A DNA stretch of 25,336 nt, taken from NCBI GenBank assembly GCA_036525185.1, contig DATDAW010000037.1:1-25336 (forward strand), given 5' to 3'. The position numbers were made by a program, and so were the translations under genes. Positions 1 through 7,706 of this stretch are shown in pieces. The first letter of the stretch is position 1. Every line of letters begins with the position of its first letter. The notes under the pieces are model-generated. The model was not told the DNA's origin, searched no databases, and saw only the letters and a list, made by a program, of their open reading frames with translations. The DNA is from DATDAW01 sp036525185. Its GTDB lineage: Bacteria; Verrucomicrobiota; Verrucomicrobiia; Chthoniobacterales; DASVRZ01.

Positions 1-148
1 TCGTGCCACGCATCCCTTTCCTTGTGTGGGTTCATCGCTGGCGGCTGGGTTATTTAATTTTTCCTTATGAGGCGTCGTGCTTCATTACCAGCCCATTTTA
101 TTCGCCTCTTTCAGTTTGTAAAGCGATTTACCGAAGTAGAAGTACGCG

Positions 149-436
149 ATGAACCGTTTTCTCCAACCCGATCCGTCATATCCTGCGTATCGGATTTTTG
201 ATGTGGCTAACCCGCAAACCGTGATTTTTCTCGGAGAGTCTGCCTCGATGAGTCCTGGATTGATGCCAGAAACCATTTCCTTTCGCCACGCTCGGAACGC
301 AAAATCTGAACGTGCGAAGGCACACGTGCTGTTTGTCGATGGTCACGCAGCTGCGATGGAGCGCCGCGAGCTCGAGTCGGGAAGCGGGTCCGTAGCGTGG
401 CTGCCATTCGGGCAGCCGTCAGGTGCTGTGGAATGA
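149..436 (+). CDS. H-X9-DG pseudopilin-like C-terminal fragment (probable remnant)
   Basis: The 95-aa frame resembles the C-terminal third of prepilin-type 'H-X9-DG' (DUF1559-like) proteins, which are abundant in Planctomycetes and Verrucomicrobia. A YAMNR-type segment is followed by 'NPQTVIFLGES', then 'FRHARN' and the closing 'VLFVDGHAAAM' box. The His-to-DG spacing is longer than usual. There is no N-terminal methylation/cleavage motif or membrane helix. The similarity seems to run upstream of the ATG ('SDLP', 'KYAMN') but is broken in frame by TAA at 119-121 and TAG at 137-139. I therefore read it as a decayed gene; a short stand-alone ORF is possible. The family assignment rests on motif recognition only. 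Confidence 0.5.
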   Translation: MNRFLQPDPSYPAYRIFDVANPQTVIFLGESASMSPGLMPETISFRHARNAKSERAKAHVLFVDGHAAAMERRELESGSGSVAWLPFGQPSGAVE

Positions 437-474
437 CTCTGGCTGAATGATGGCCAAAAGGACAAAAAGCGACG

Positions 475-2091
475 CTAATCTCTCAACGCATTCAAAGCCG
501 TTTTTGCGTCTGCTGAGTCGGGTTCAATCTTAAGCACGGCTTCAAAGTCCTGCCTGGCGCCGTTCGCGTCACCGAGTGCCTGGGATGCCTGTGCCCGCCC
601 AAGAAGCGCATTGACCCGCGTCGGGTCGATTGCCAGCGCTTTATTGAAATCCGCAATAGCCGCTTCGGCGCGTTTGCCCTTGAGGAGGGCGAAACCCCGC
701 GTCTCAAGGAGTTCGGGCCAATCAGGCTGCAGCACTACAGCGAGATCGTAGTTGGTCATTGCGGATTTGAAGTCGCCTCGAGCAACGGCAGCCTGTGCGC
801 GTCCGAAAAATGTTCTCGCACTGGTGCTGACGGCAAGCGGTTTCGGCTGCGGCGGGGTTGTCGATGCCTCGGATCCAATTCCAGCACCTTTCCCTTTAGT
901 CGCACTTTCGAGCGCCAGCTGGAATTCGAGCTCGCGGTTACGCGCTTTCTCAGCGTCGAGGCGTGCGCTTTCAATCTGTTCGGCAAGAACACGTTGCGCG
1001 GTTAGCTCTCGATCTGCTTCCCGCTGCCGGCTAATCGTTCGGTAAATGATCAAAGGCAACGCAATGGCGCTCGCGACCAGCAAGATCCTTACGATTAGCG
1101 CGTTTCGCGCTCTTCGACGACGGGAGCCACGCGTCATGATCTTCCGATGACGGCGTGTGGTCTTTACTTCCGGATGAACTGCTTTCTGCGCATCCATTTC
1201 CTCGTGAAACTCCTCCGGGGCGAGCTCTCGGATCATCGCCACAAAGGAAACAGGACGTTCCGCAAACTGTTCCGATAGCGCAGCCAAAATGAGCGCACGC
1301 CACACGTCCGGAAGATTTTCCGCAGATCGCAAAGCCGCAGCGTTTTCGCTCGTCGCATCAGGCGTACCCCGTGCGGGATTCCTGCCGATCAACAACTGAA
1401 ATGCGAGTGCGCCAAAGGCGTAGATGTCGTCGCTGAAAGATGGCTGGCCTCCGCTGAATCGTTCCGGACTGACGCAGGCCAGCTTCAAAAGAATGTCAGA
1501 TCGATCTACGTCTTCGGGCGTCGCCGAAATGGGAGGATGAAAACCAAAATCGCAAATCTTCGCATCTCCCACCGGATTTATAAGCACGTTAAATGCGTTC
1601 AGATTGCCATGAATTATCTTCGCCTTGGTGTGCGCAGCGGCCATCGCCAACCCAATCTGAACGATCCATTTGCGCGCTTCCGCAAAGCCAAACCGGCCCT
1701 CGGGACGTTGGCGGAGCAATTCCGCAAGCGTCGCCCCATCCACAAATGCCCCCGCGATGGCTATGAACCCCATTTCGCCATAAAACTCCAGCGGCATGAC
1801 CATGTTTCGGTGATCGACAATGCGCAGGCGCCGGAGCAATTCGCGCCAAAGTCGCCGTTCCTCCTCCGTCGCCTCGTGGGCTTCGGTGCGGAAAACTTTT
1901 AGCGCGATTTGCCTGCGAAAACGTGGATCATAGGCCAGCCACACCGAACTGGATCGGCCCTCACCGAGCTTCCGCAAAAGCTGCAGGCGCCCGAAAACCG
2001 TCGAGCCCTCGGAAAAGACCATCACACCCGTTGCAGGCGGCGTCAGCTCAAGGACAGGAACGAAATGCGGCGTGGAAGATGCTGGATCCAT
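475..2091 (-). CDS. Membrane-anchored Ser/Thr kinase-fold protein with C-terminal TPRs (likely pseudokinase)
   Basis: This 538-aa protein has a cytoplasmic PknB-type kinase fold (about residues 34-290), a basic stretch, one transmembrane helix (about 331-350), a charged coiled-coil-like segment (355-400), a Pro/Thr linker and about three TPRs (425-530). Kinase landmarks seen: glycine loop from G43, ATP-anchoring Lys65 (IALK), DFG at 181-183, SPE at 208-210, DDIYAFG at 221-227 and Arg279. The catalytic loop reads HGNLNAFN (161-168) where active kinases have HRDLKPxN, so the proton-accepting Asp and the nearby Lys are both Asn. It may bind ATP but phosphotransfer is doubtful. The TPRs would lie across the membrane as a protein-binding module. 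The start is ATG at 2091, transcribed divergently from mqnC; no Shine-Dalgarno sequence is visible. Confidence 0.9.
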   Translation of the reverse strand: MDPASSTPHFVPVLELTPPATGVMVFSEGSTVFGRLQLLRKLGEGRSSSVWLAYDPRFRRQIALKVFRTEAHEATEEERRLWRELLRRLRIVDHRNMVMPLEFYGEMGFIAIAGAFVDGATLAELLRQRPEGRFGFAEARKWIVQIGLAMAAAHTKAKIIHGNLNAFNVLINPVGDAKICDFGFHPPISATPEDVDRSDILLKLACVSPERFSGGQPSFSDDIYAFGALAFQLLIGRNPARGTPDATSENAAALRSAENLPDVWRALILAALSEQFAERPVSFVAMIRELAPEEFHEEMDAQKAVHPEVKTTRRHRKIMTRGSRRRRARNALIVRILLVASAIALPLIIYRTISRQREADRELTAQRVLAEQIESARLDAEKARNRELEFQLALESATKGKGAGIGSEASTTPPQPKPLAVSTSARTFFGRAQAAVARGDFKSAMTNYDLAVVLQPDWPELLETRGFALLKGKRAEAAIADFNKALAIDPTRVNALLGRAQASQALGDANGARQDFEAVLKIEPDSADAKTALNALRD

Positions 2092-2200
2092 TTACCGATA
2101 GCGATCCCGTCCCACCTATCGTCTCGCAAGGCGTGTGTCAATCCAGCGGTTTCTTGCAAAAAGAACCTTGGAGACCTATCCTGCCCGGCAGATTCCCAAC

Positions 2201-3292
2201 ATGGCTGCCACTTTGCTCGATTCTTCGGTTGTCAATCGCGTCCTGGACGGCGAACGGATTTCCGCCAATGACGCCCGCGAACTTTATCACCTTCCTTTAA
2301 CCGAGCTCGGTTGGCTCGCGGACGAACGCCGCAAACAGAGCAAAGCACATGCCTACGGGGGCCGTGGCAACGAGATCGTCACTTACATCATCGATCGCAA
2401 CATTAACTACACCAATGTCTGCAACGTTTATTGCAAGTTCTGCGCCTTTTATCGCACGGAAAAAGACGCCGATCACTACGTCCTCAGCCACGACGAACTT
2501 GACCAGAAAATCGAAGAGCTCAGCTCGATCGGCGGCGTGCAGATTTTGATGCAGGGCGGGCACCATCCTGGTCTCGGAATTGATCATTACCTCTCGATGT
2601 TGAATCACATCAGGGAAAAATTTCCGCACATCAATATCCACGCGTTCAGTCCGCCGGAGTTCAATCATTTCTCCGCGGTATTTGGGATGCCTCTGCGGGA
2701 AGTCATTTCGAGGTTCAAGGAAGCCGGCCTGGGCAGCATCCCGGGCGGCGGCGGGGAAATTCTAGTGGACCGCGTCCGCAACCGGATTGCCCCGCTCAAA
2801 TGCAACTCCGATCAATGGCTTGAGGTTATGGCCATCGCGCATGAACTCGGCCTCAACACGAGCGCAACGATGATGTTTGGCCACGTGGAGACGGTCGACG
2901 AGCGAATCGAACATCTGCAACAGCTTCGGAATCAGCAGGATGCAACGGGCGGCTTTACCGCTTTCATCTGCTGGACCTTCCAGCCCGAGAACACCAAGCT
3001 GCGCGCTGAGCCCGTCGGCAGCGCGGAATATCTACGGATGCAGGCTTTGAGCCGTATCTTCCTCGACAATTTTGACAACGTCCAAAGCAGCTGGGTGACT
3101 CAGGGTCCAAAGATCGGCCAGATCGCGCTAAAATACGGCGCCAATGATTTCGGCTCCGTGATGATGGAGGAAAACGTCGTCAGCAAAGCGGGAACAAGCT
3201 ACCGCCTGGCCGTCGATGAAATTCAGCATCTGGTTTCTGAAGCGGGCTACGAAGCTCGTGCGCGAAACAATTGGTATCAATTGCTGAATTAG
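2201..3292 (+). CDS. mqnC: Cyclic dehypoxanthinyl futalosine synthase (radical SAM)
   Basis: MqnC is a cytoplasmic radical SAM enzyme that cyclises dehypoxanthine futalosine in the futalosine route to menaquinone. The radical SAM cluster motif CxxxCxxC is C74, C78 and C81 (CNVYCKFC), preceded by 'IIDRNINYTNVC'. Family-typical strings follow: 'LMQGGHHP', 'INIHAFSPPE', 'PGGGGEILVDRVR' and 'TSATMMFGH'. These favour MqnC over the paralogue MqnE. I chose ATG 2201 (363 aa, close to family length). A GTG at 2135 would add 22 unconserved residues. No other mqn gene is in the window. Its stop lies 6 bp from the stop of convergent gluQ, so no separate terminator fits between them. Confidence 0.93.
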   Translation: MAATLLDSSVVNRVLDGERISANDARELYHLPLTELGWLADERRKQSKAHAYGGRGNEIVTYIIDRNINYTNVCNVYCKFCAFYRTEKDADHYVLSHDELDQKIEELSSIGGVQILMQGGHHPGLGIDHYLSMLNHIREKFPHINIHAFSPPEFNHFSAVFGMPLREVISRFKEAGLGSIPGGGGEILVDRVRNRIAPLKCNSDQWLEVMAIAHELGLNTSATMMFGHVETVDERIEHLQQLRNQQDATGGFTAFICWTFQPENTKLRAEPVGSAEYLRMQALSRIFLDNFDNVQSSWVTQGPKIGQIALKYGANDFGSVMMEENVVSKAGTSYRLAVDEIQHLVSEAGYEARARNNWYQLLN

Positions 3293-3298
3293 CTGGAT

Positions 3299-4096
3299 TC
3301 ACGTCCGAGCGTGTTCGTCCGTTCCTTGCGTAGCTGGGGCTGAACTCCAACGCGCAGCACCGTCGCGTTTCGCCAGACGCCGCCCGTTTTCATCGAGAAC
3401 AAGAGGGCAATGGAAAAATGCTGGCGCCGGTCGATCCAGCGCTCGATAAAGAAGCAACTGCCGGAACGTCGACGCCAAAAGATCTTCACCGCGAACGACT
3501 TCCGTGATTCCCATCGCCGCGTCGTCCGCAACCACGGCAAGCTGATAGGACGGAATCCCATCCTTTCGCCACACGAGAAAATCCCCAAAGTCCACCCCCG
3601 CAATAGCCGTCTGCCTGCCAAGGCGACCGTCTACAAACTCCATGTTCTCGCCCTCCGGCACCCGGAAACGCCAATTTACGCCATCGGGCACTTCATTCTT
3701 TGCGATCGTTCTGCAAGATGGCCTGCACGTCCCCGGATAAAACGGCTCATCTTCACCCGCGTGCGGCGCGGCAGCAGCCAGTAAAACGTCCCTGCGCGAG
3801 CATGTGCAGGGATAAATCCATCCGCGATCACGTAGCATTCTCCACTCCGGCAAAAAATCCCGCTGACTCTGAAAGAATGGCCCTTCCTGCCATTCCAGTC
3901 CTGCGTCTCTCAGATCGTGAAGCATGGCCTCGACGAAAGACGGCCTGCAGCGCTCTCGATCCAAATCCTCGACGCGCAATACGAGTATACCGCCGTTTAT
4001 TCGAGCCCGCTCGGACGCAATGCAAAACGTGGCCATGTGCCCTCTGTGCAAATACCCCGTCGGCGACGGAGCGAGACGTCCGCGATAGGCTGTCAT
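3299..4096 (-). CDS. gluQ: Glutamyl-Q tRNA(Asp) synthetase
   Basis: GluQRS activates glutamate and attaches it to queuosine at position 34 of tRNA(Asp); it is a GluRS catalytic-domain paralogue without the anticodon-binding domain. Seen: 'GRLAPSPTG' at 6-14, the HIGH-like HRGH at 17-20, 'RVEDLDRER', a zinc-site pattern C97, C99, Y120, C124, 'VVRGEDLL' at 200-207, and a KMSKS-like RLAKR at 240-244. ATG 4096 places the conserved motif right after the start; an upstream ATG at 4156 adds 20 unconserved residues and would nearly touch the divergent SDR gene. At 265 aa it is shorter than the usual roughly 290-300 because it ends about 20 residues after RLAKR, so a late frameshift is possible. Confidence 0.92.
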   Translation of the reverse strand: MTAYRGRLAPSPTGYLHRGHMATFCIASERARINGGILVLRVEDLDRERCRPSFVEAMLHDLRDAGLEWQEGPFFQSQRDFLPEWRMLRDRGWIYPCTCSRRDVLLAAAAPHAGEDEPFYPGTCRPSCRTIAKNEVPDGVNWRFRVPEGENMEFVDGRLGRQTAIAGVDFGDFLVWRKDGIPSYQLAVVADDAAMGITEVVRGEDLLASTFRQLLLYRALDRPAPAFFHCPLVLDENGRRLAKRDGAARWSSAPATQGTDEHART

Positions 4097-4170
4097 TGTC
4101 GCAACTCTAGATTTTCCCGCCAGAATTTCATTCCAAAAGCGGGCGGCGCCGTGCATGTTCGATTGTCGTT

Positions 4171-5004
4171 ATGGGCTTGGATTATTTTACTGATTGCACC
4201 GTTCTCGTCACCGGCGCTTCCTCCGGTATCGGACGCGAATTTGCCCTGCAACTCGCTCCGTATGCCGCAAACATCATTCTCGCTGCCCGGCGGCTCGACC
4301 GGCTTGACTCTCTGAAGTCTGAAATCCAAGCCTTGTATCCCGCCGTGAATGTTTTTCCTTACGGCATCGATCTTGCCGATGAAACAGCTCTCGACACGTT
4401 TGTCGAGTGGCTTAATGAAACGGGACTTACGGTTGATTTTCTCATTAACAACGCGGGTCTGGGCGACCACGGGCCGTTCGAAGACAGCGATTGGCGACGC
4501 GTCCGCCAAATGCTGAACGTCAACGTCGGCGCCCTGACAAAGCTCACACACCGTCTTCTGCCCGGAATGAAGCGCAACGAAGGCGGCGCGATCCTTAATG
4601 TGAGCTCCGTGGTCAGTCTTCTGCCTTTGCCTTACATGGCGGTTTATGCGGCGACAAAAGCGTACGTGACCAGCTTCTCCGAAGGCTTGCGCGCCGAGCT
4701 CCGCGGAACAGGCGTATCCGTCACCGCGTTGTGTCCGGGCCCCGTGCCGACAGAATTCGGCGAACAGGCCGCCCGCGAGAACACAGAAACACCGCTCGAA
4801 GTCAAAGCGCCGGAGTTCATGCATATCGACGCACAAACGGTGGCCTGGGAGGGCCTTAATGCCGTCGTCAAAGATCGCGCACGGGTTGTTCCGGGTTGGG
4901 GCATGTTTCTTGCCACCGTCCTACTCGGTCTGATTCCCTTCTTTATCCTTCGCTTTTTTCTTAATGCGCGCGCCCGGGAAATACGCGAGAACCAGGATCT
5001 ATGA
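4171..5004 (+). CDS. Short-chain dehydrogenase/reductase, membrane-associated
   Basis: A classical SDR of 277 aa with a Rossmann fold for NAD(P)(H). Seen: TGASSGIG at 14-21, an Arg-rich stretch after beta-2 (AARRLDR) that suggests NADP preference, NNAG at 93-96, catalytic Ser146 and the YxxxK motif Y159-K163, then PGPVPTEF at 189-196. The C-terminus ends in a hydrophobic segment (about 248-266, 'FLATVLLGLIPFF') that could anchor it in the inner membrane, as in several DltE/YqjQ-like SDRs. The substrate cannot be read from sequence. Its stop overlaps the start of the next gene by 4 bp (ATGA), so the two are probably translationally coupled. ATG 4171 gives a standard SDR N-terminus. Confidence 0.9.
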   Translation: MGLDYFTDCTVLVTGASSGIGREFALQLAPYAANIILAARRLDRLDSLKSEIQALYPAVNVFPYGIDLADETALDTFVEWLNETGLTVDFLINNAGLGDHGPFEDSDWRRVRQMLNVNVGALTKLTHRLLPGMKRNEGGAILNVSSVVSLLPLPYMAVYAATKAYVTSFSEGLRAELRGTGVSVTALCPGPVPTEFGEQAARENTETPLEVKAPEFMHIDAQTVAWEGLNAVVKDRARVVPGWGMFLATVLLGLIPFFILRFFLNARAREIRENQDL

Positions 5005-5330
5005 TTGATATCACCAAGATTTATTACTTCATTTTCGGCCTCATAACGTTGTTGGGTGGCGTCATGGGCTTCGTAAAAGCGGGTAGCAAAGCTTCAATCA
5101 TTTCCGGCTCTGTCGCCGGAGGCCTCCTGGCTGCGGCTGGAGTCCTGCTCATCACGCTCCGCGATAAACCTCACGTCGGTCTTGGCGTGGGGATTGTCAT
5201 CACGCTGGCACTGCTTAGCCGGTTTCTGCCCCAGTTTCTGAGCACGCACAAATTCATGCCTGCCGGGATGATCACCGTCCTCGGCATCATCAGCATCATT
5301 CTTTCGGTGCTGGCGGTCGTGAAACGTTAG
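5001..5330 (+). CDS. TMEM14-like small integral membrane protein
   Basis: A 109-aa, very hydrophobic protein with three to four short transmembrane helices. The Gly/Ala pattern ('YYFIFGLITLLGGVMGF', 'GSKASIISGSVAGGLL', 'FMPAGMITVLGI') matches the TMEM14 family (Pfam Tmemb_14). Eukaryotic members sit in mitochondrial or plastid envelopes and are linked to haem or fatty-acid transport; bacterial members have no established function. The gene overlaps the SDR stop by 4 bp and ends 18 bp before the GH75-like lipoprotein, so all three are likely co-transcribed. An AGGA lies 3 nt ahead of the ATG, too close for a normal Shine-Dalgarno site. No function is inferred beyond membrane location. Confidence 0.85.
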   Translation: MIDITKIYYFIFGLITLLGGVMGFVKAGSKASIISGSVAGGLLAAAGVLLITLRDKPHVGLGVGIVITLALLSRFLPQFLSTHKFMPAGMITVLGIISIILSVLAVVKR

Positions 5331-5348
5331 ACCCTTCAGAATTCGATC

Positions 5349-6740
5349 GTGGTGAAAGACCGGGGTGAGCCTCCCTTCGCCGTTGGCGTCCAAGCTTTGG
5401 CTTGCTCTCTGACAGCGTGCGTCGTCTTCCTGACGGGCTGCCCAGCACCGCGATTCCAAACGCCAACCCCCTCGCCCACTCCCGCAACGCCGACTCCCAC
5501 ACCGGCTCTCACGCCAAGAGCCTTGCCGACGATGGAGCCGCGTCCAACTCCCATCCCGGAGACGTTCATCCCACGACGCAGTTACGACACGTCGAAGTTA
5601 TACAACGGCCTGAAAATTTACAGCCGCCTCGAGACATTCCCCGGAGGAATTGCGCCCGAGGAACGAACCGTTGACAGTAGTTTTTCAGTCGATATTTCGA
5701 TGAAGGTCAAAGTCCCTGAGGCGATGACGGCACTGAACCAATTTTCGGAAGTCAATTCGTCTTTGCCAAAGAGCTTTCCTGCGCTCAGTGAACTGCTGAA
5801 GACAGCAAAAGTCTCGAAGTATTATCACGGCCTTTATGCGCTAAAGGTCAAATCGCTCCAACAGGATTTGCGCAAACTTGATCAAGTGTTGTCGCGTCAT
5901 AATTTCTTCGATTGCGGCACAATTCTGGAGCTCACAGGAGGAGCCGCGAAGCGCAAGGCTCTGCTCGTGCAAGGCGACATGGACGTCGTCGCCGATGGAT
6001 CGGATGCCGACCGCTTTTTGGAAGTCGACGGCTCTTCGATGCATTACCAGCCATTTACGAGCTATCGTTGGAATAAGCGGACCAATGTTCCGAGCCAGTT
6101 TCTGCCGGAAAAACAGGCGCGCCTGGAAGCGGCACAAAAAGAACTTGCTGGGCCTGGCCTCCTGCCTGCCAGACAGCAGACGCTCCGCGACATTATCGCG
6201 ACAACGAAATTGGAGATCGCCGATTTGCACACTTACAGCTTTCTCATCTCCAAGGCTGATCCGTTTATCGTCCTGCCAGGATTCTTACTGCGCGACAAAA
6301 CGCTTCCCTACCATCCGCGCATTGGCGACTATGCTGTCGTATTTTTTCAGGATAAAATTTACCCTGCAATTTTTGGCGACGTAGGGCCGTCCGTGAAGGT
6401 GGGCGAGGCGTCGTTACGATTGGCAACCGCGGTCAACGCGTCGGCGACAGCCTACCGGCGTCCCAGCAATAATCTCGACGTAACGTATCTCGTCTTTCCA
6501 GGGACAGCCGACGAGCCTTTTGGGCCGCCGGACTACGAGAAGTGGCGGAGCCGCTGTGCCCAGCTTTTGACAGAGCTTGGCAACGGAACCGCGCCAGGCG
6601 TCGAGCTAGCGTATTTTGATGACATTTTAAAGCCGCCACCTACGCCAACCCCTGCACCGTCGCCATCTGTCATGCCGTCTCTTTCGCCTTCGTCCTCAGA
6701 CATGGCAATCCCGACACCCAAGCCGTTACCTACGGAATAG
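5349..6740 (+). CDS. Lipoprotein with GH75 (chitosanase-like) catalytic domain
   Basis: A 463-aa predicted lipoprotein: a hydrophobic N-terminus ends in lipobox LTGC with Cys31, followed by a Pro/Thr-rich linker (38-70). The core (about 80-420) carries signatures of glycoside hydrolase family 75, the chitosanases best known from fungi: QGDMDVVADG (208-217), DPFIVLPG (304-311), then IFGDVGP (341-347) and KVGEAS (350-355), and VTYLVFPG (378-385). By comparison with fungal GH75 enzymes, Asp344 and Glu353 are the likely catalytic pair, inferred from motif position. An Arg/Lys/Gln-rich insert (about 245-292) separates two of these motifs. The C-terminus is another Pro/Ser/Thr-rich tail. The start is one of two tandem GTG codons (5349/5352). 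It would act on chitosan or related glucosamine polymers at the cell surface. Confidence 0.8.
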   Translation: MVKDRGEPPFAVGVQALACSLTACVVFLTGCPAPRFQTPTPSPTPATPTPTPALTPRALPTMEPRPTPIPETFIPRRSYDTSKLYNGLKIYSRLETFPGGIAPEERTVDSSFSVDISMKVKVPEAMTALNQFSEVNSSLPKSFPALSELLKTAKVSKYYHGLYALKVKSLQQDLRKLDQVLSRHNFFDCGTILELTGGAAKRKALLVQGDMDVVADGSDADRFLEVDGSSMHYQPFTSYRWNKRTNVPSQFLPEKQARLEAAQKELAGPGLLPARQQTLRDIIATTKLEIADLHTYSFLISKADPFIVLPGFLLRDKTLPYHPRIGDYAVVFFQDKIYPAIFGDVGPSVKVGEASLRLATAVNASATAYRRPSNNLDVTYLVFPGTADEPFGPPDYEKWRSRCAQLLTELGNGTAPGVELAYFDDILKPPPTPTPAPSPSVMPSLSPSSSDMAIPTPKPLPTE

Positions 6741-6817
6741 CCCAACAGGACCGGTAGAAAACGTCGAAGCGGCAACCTTTCGATAGCGCCACCGCGATAA
6801 GCACGCCGTTCCAAAAC

Positions 6818-7558
6818 TCAAACGATCCTCGTCAGTTCTGAAACTGGCCTGGCGTGCTGCGCTGCCGCGGCTTTGGCGACTGCCGCGCGCGCTATCTTCC
6901 CGATGTAAATTAAACAGACAACTCCCGCGACCACTCCGGCTCCAAGCAGGACGTACATTCCCGTCGAGCTGTTTACCGAGCGATTCAGTGTCACCTCCCC
7001 AGCCGCGTGCAGCGCACTACCGAAATACACCAGAAACGATACCGAGGGCAGTATCCCGACGACGGTTGCGGCCATATATTGTTCGAACTTCACGGAAGTA
7101 AGCCCGTATATATAATTGCTGAGACCAAACGGAAGCGGACACATCCGCAGGAGACCAACGATCTTCCAGCCTTCATTGCCGATCGCCGCGTCGATCGCTT
7201 GGAACTTGGGATGATTCCCGAGGCTCTTCGCCACGGCATCACGTGCCAGGTAGCGCCCGATTAAAAATCCGAGCGCCCCTCCGATCCCAGCTCCCAGCAA
7301 TCCGGCTGCCAGTCCCCAGCCAAAGCCAAAAACCATCCCCGCAACGATCATAAAGGGCGCCGCCGGCAGAGCAGCCAGGACGCCCACGGCCAGGACCCCC
7401 GCAAAGATCAGCATTCCAAGCGGCCCCAATTCCACGACGGATTGACGGAATTGTTCAAGCCACACCTGCAATGTCTGCAGCCCGATCATTTTTGCTGCTG
7501 CCAGAGCTCCAGCGATCAGCAAAATGAAAAAGATAAACTTAAGCCGATAGCCGGTCAT
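6818..7558 (-). CDS. VTT-domain (TVP38/TMEM64, DedA-superfamily) membrane protein
   Basis: A 246-aa polytopic inner-membrane protein of the TVP38/TMEM64 branch of the DedA superfamily, proteins implicated in lipid scrambling or transport. Seen: an N-terminal helix, an amphipathic stretch with 'LGPLGMLIF', the re-entrant 'LPAAPFMIVAGMVFGF', the Gly-rich 'GAGIGGALGFLIGRYLARD', and 'LLRMCPLPFGLSNYIYGLT', which matches the conserved R-x-x-P-x-x-P-F region of VTT domains. ATG 7558 was preferred to an upstream TTG at 7600 because the family normally begins just before the first helix. It lies downstream of the SWIB gene on the same strand, with an inverted repeat between them, and converges with the GH75 gene. 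Confidence 0.9.
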   Translation of the reverse strand: MTGYRLKFIFFILLIAGALAAAKMIGLQTLQVWLEQFRQSVVELGPLGMLIFAGVLAVGVLAALPAAPFMIVAGMVFGFGWGLAAGLLGAGIGGALGFLIGRYLARDAVAKSLGNHPKFQAIDAAIGNEGWKIVGLLRMCPLPFGLSNYIYGLTSVKFEQYMAATVVGILPSVSFLVYFGSALHAAGEVTLNRSVNSSTGMYVLLGAGVVAGVVCLIYIGKIARAAVAKAAAAQHARPVSELTRIV

Positions 7559-7585
7559 CGAAGGGCAATATGGAGACTGAATGCG

Positions 7586-7631
7586 GAAGGCAGAAGCCAA
7601 AATTTTTCAACTGCCTTTTGCTTCTGCCTTC
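7586..7631. repeat. Perfect 12-bp inverted repeat built from CTGCCTT-like heptamers
   Basis: Arms GAAGGCAGAAGC (7586-7597) and GCTTCTGCCTTC (7620-7631) are perfectly complementary around a 22-nt A/T-rich centre. A further CTGCCTT lies inside at 7611-7617. It sits between the stop of the SWIB gene and the start of the VTT gene. There is no T-run in the minus-strand direction, so it is not a clear terminator; it looks like a short interspersed heptamer repeat or REP-like hairpin. Confidence 0.6.
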
Positions 7632-7706
7632 GAGTTCCGGCGAGACATCCAACACCACCACGCGGACGAGAGTCGGCGGGATGACAAATGGAACAACCCT
7701 GAACAG

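Noticed and set aside
4093..4836. 247-codon minus-strand frame opposite the SDR gene
   Set aside because: The SDR motifs are on the plus strand in the correct order; the antisense product has no recognisable features.
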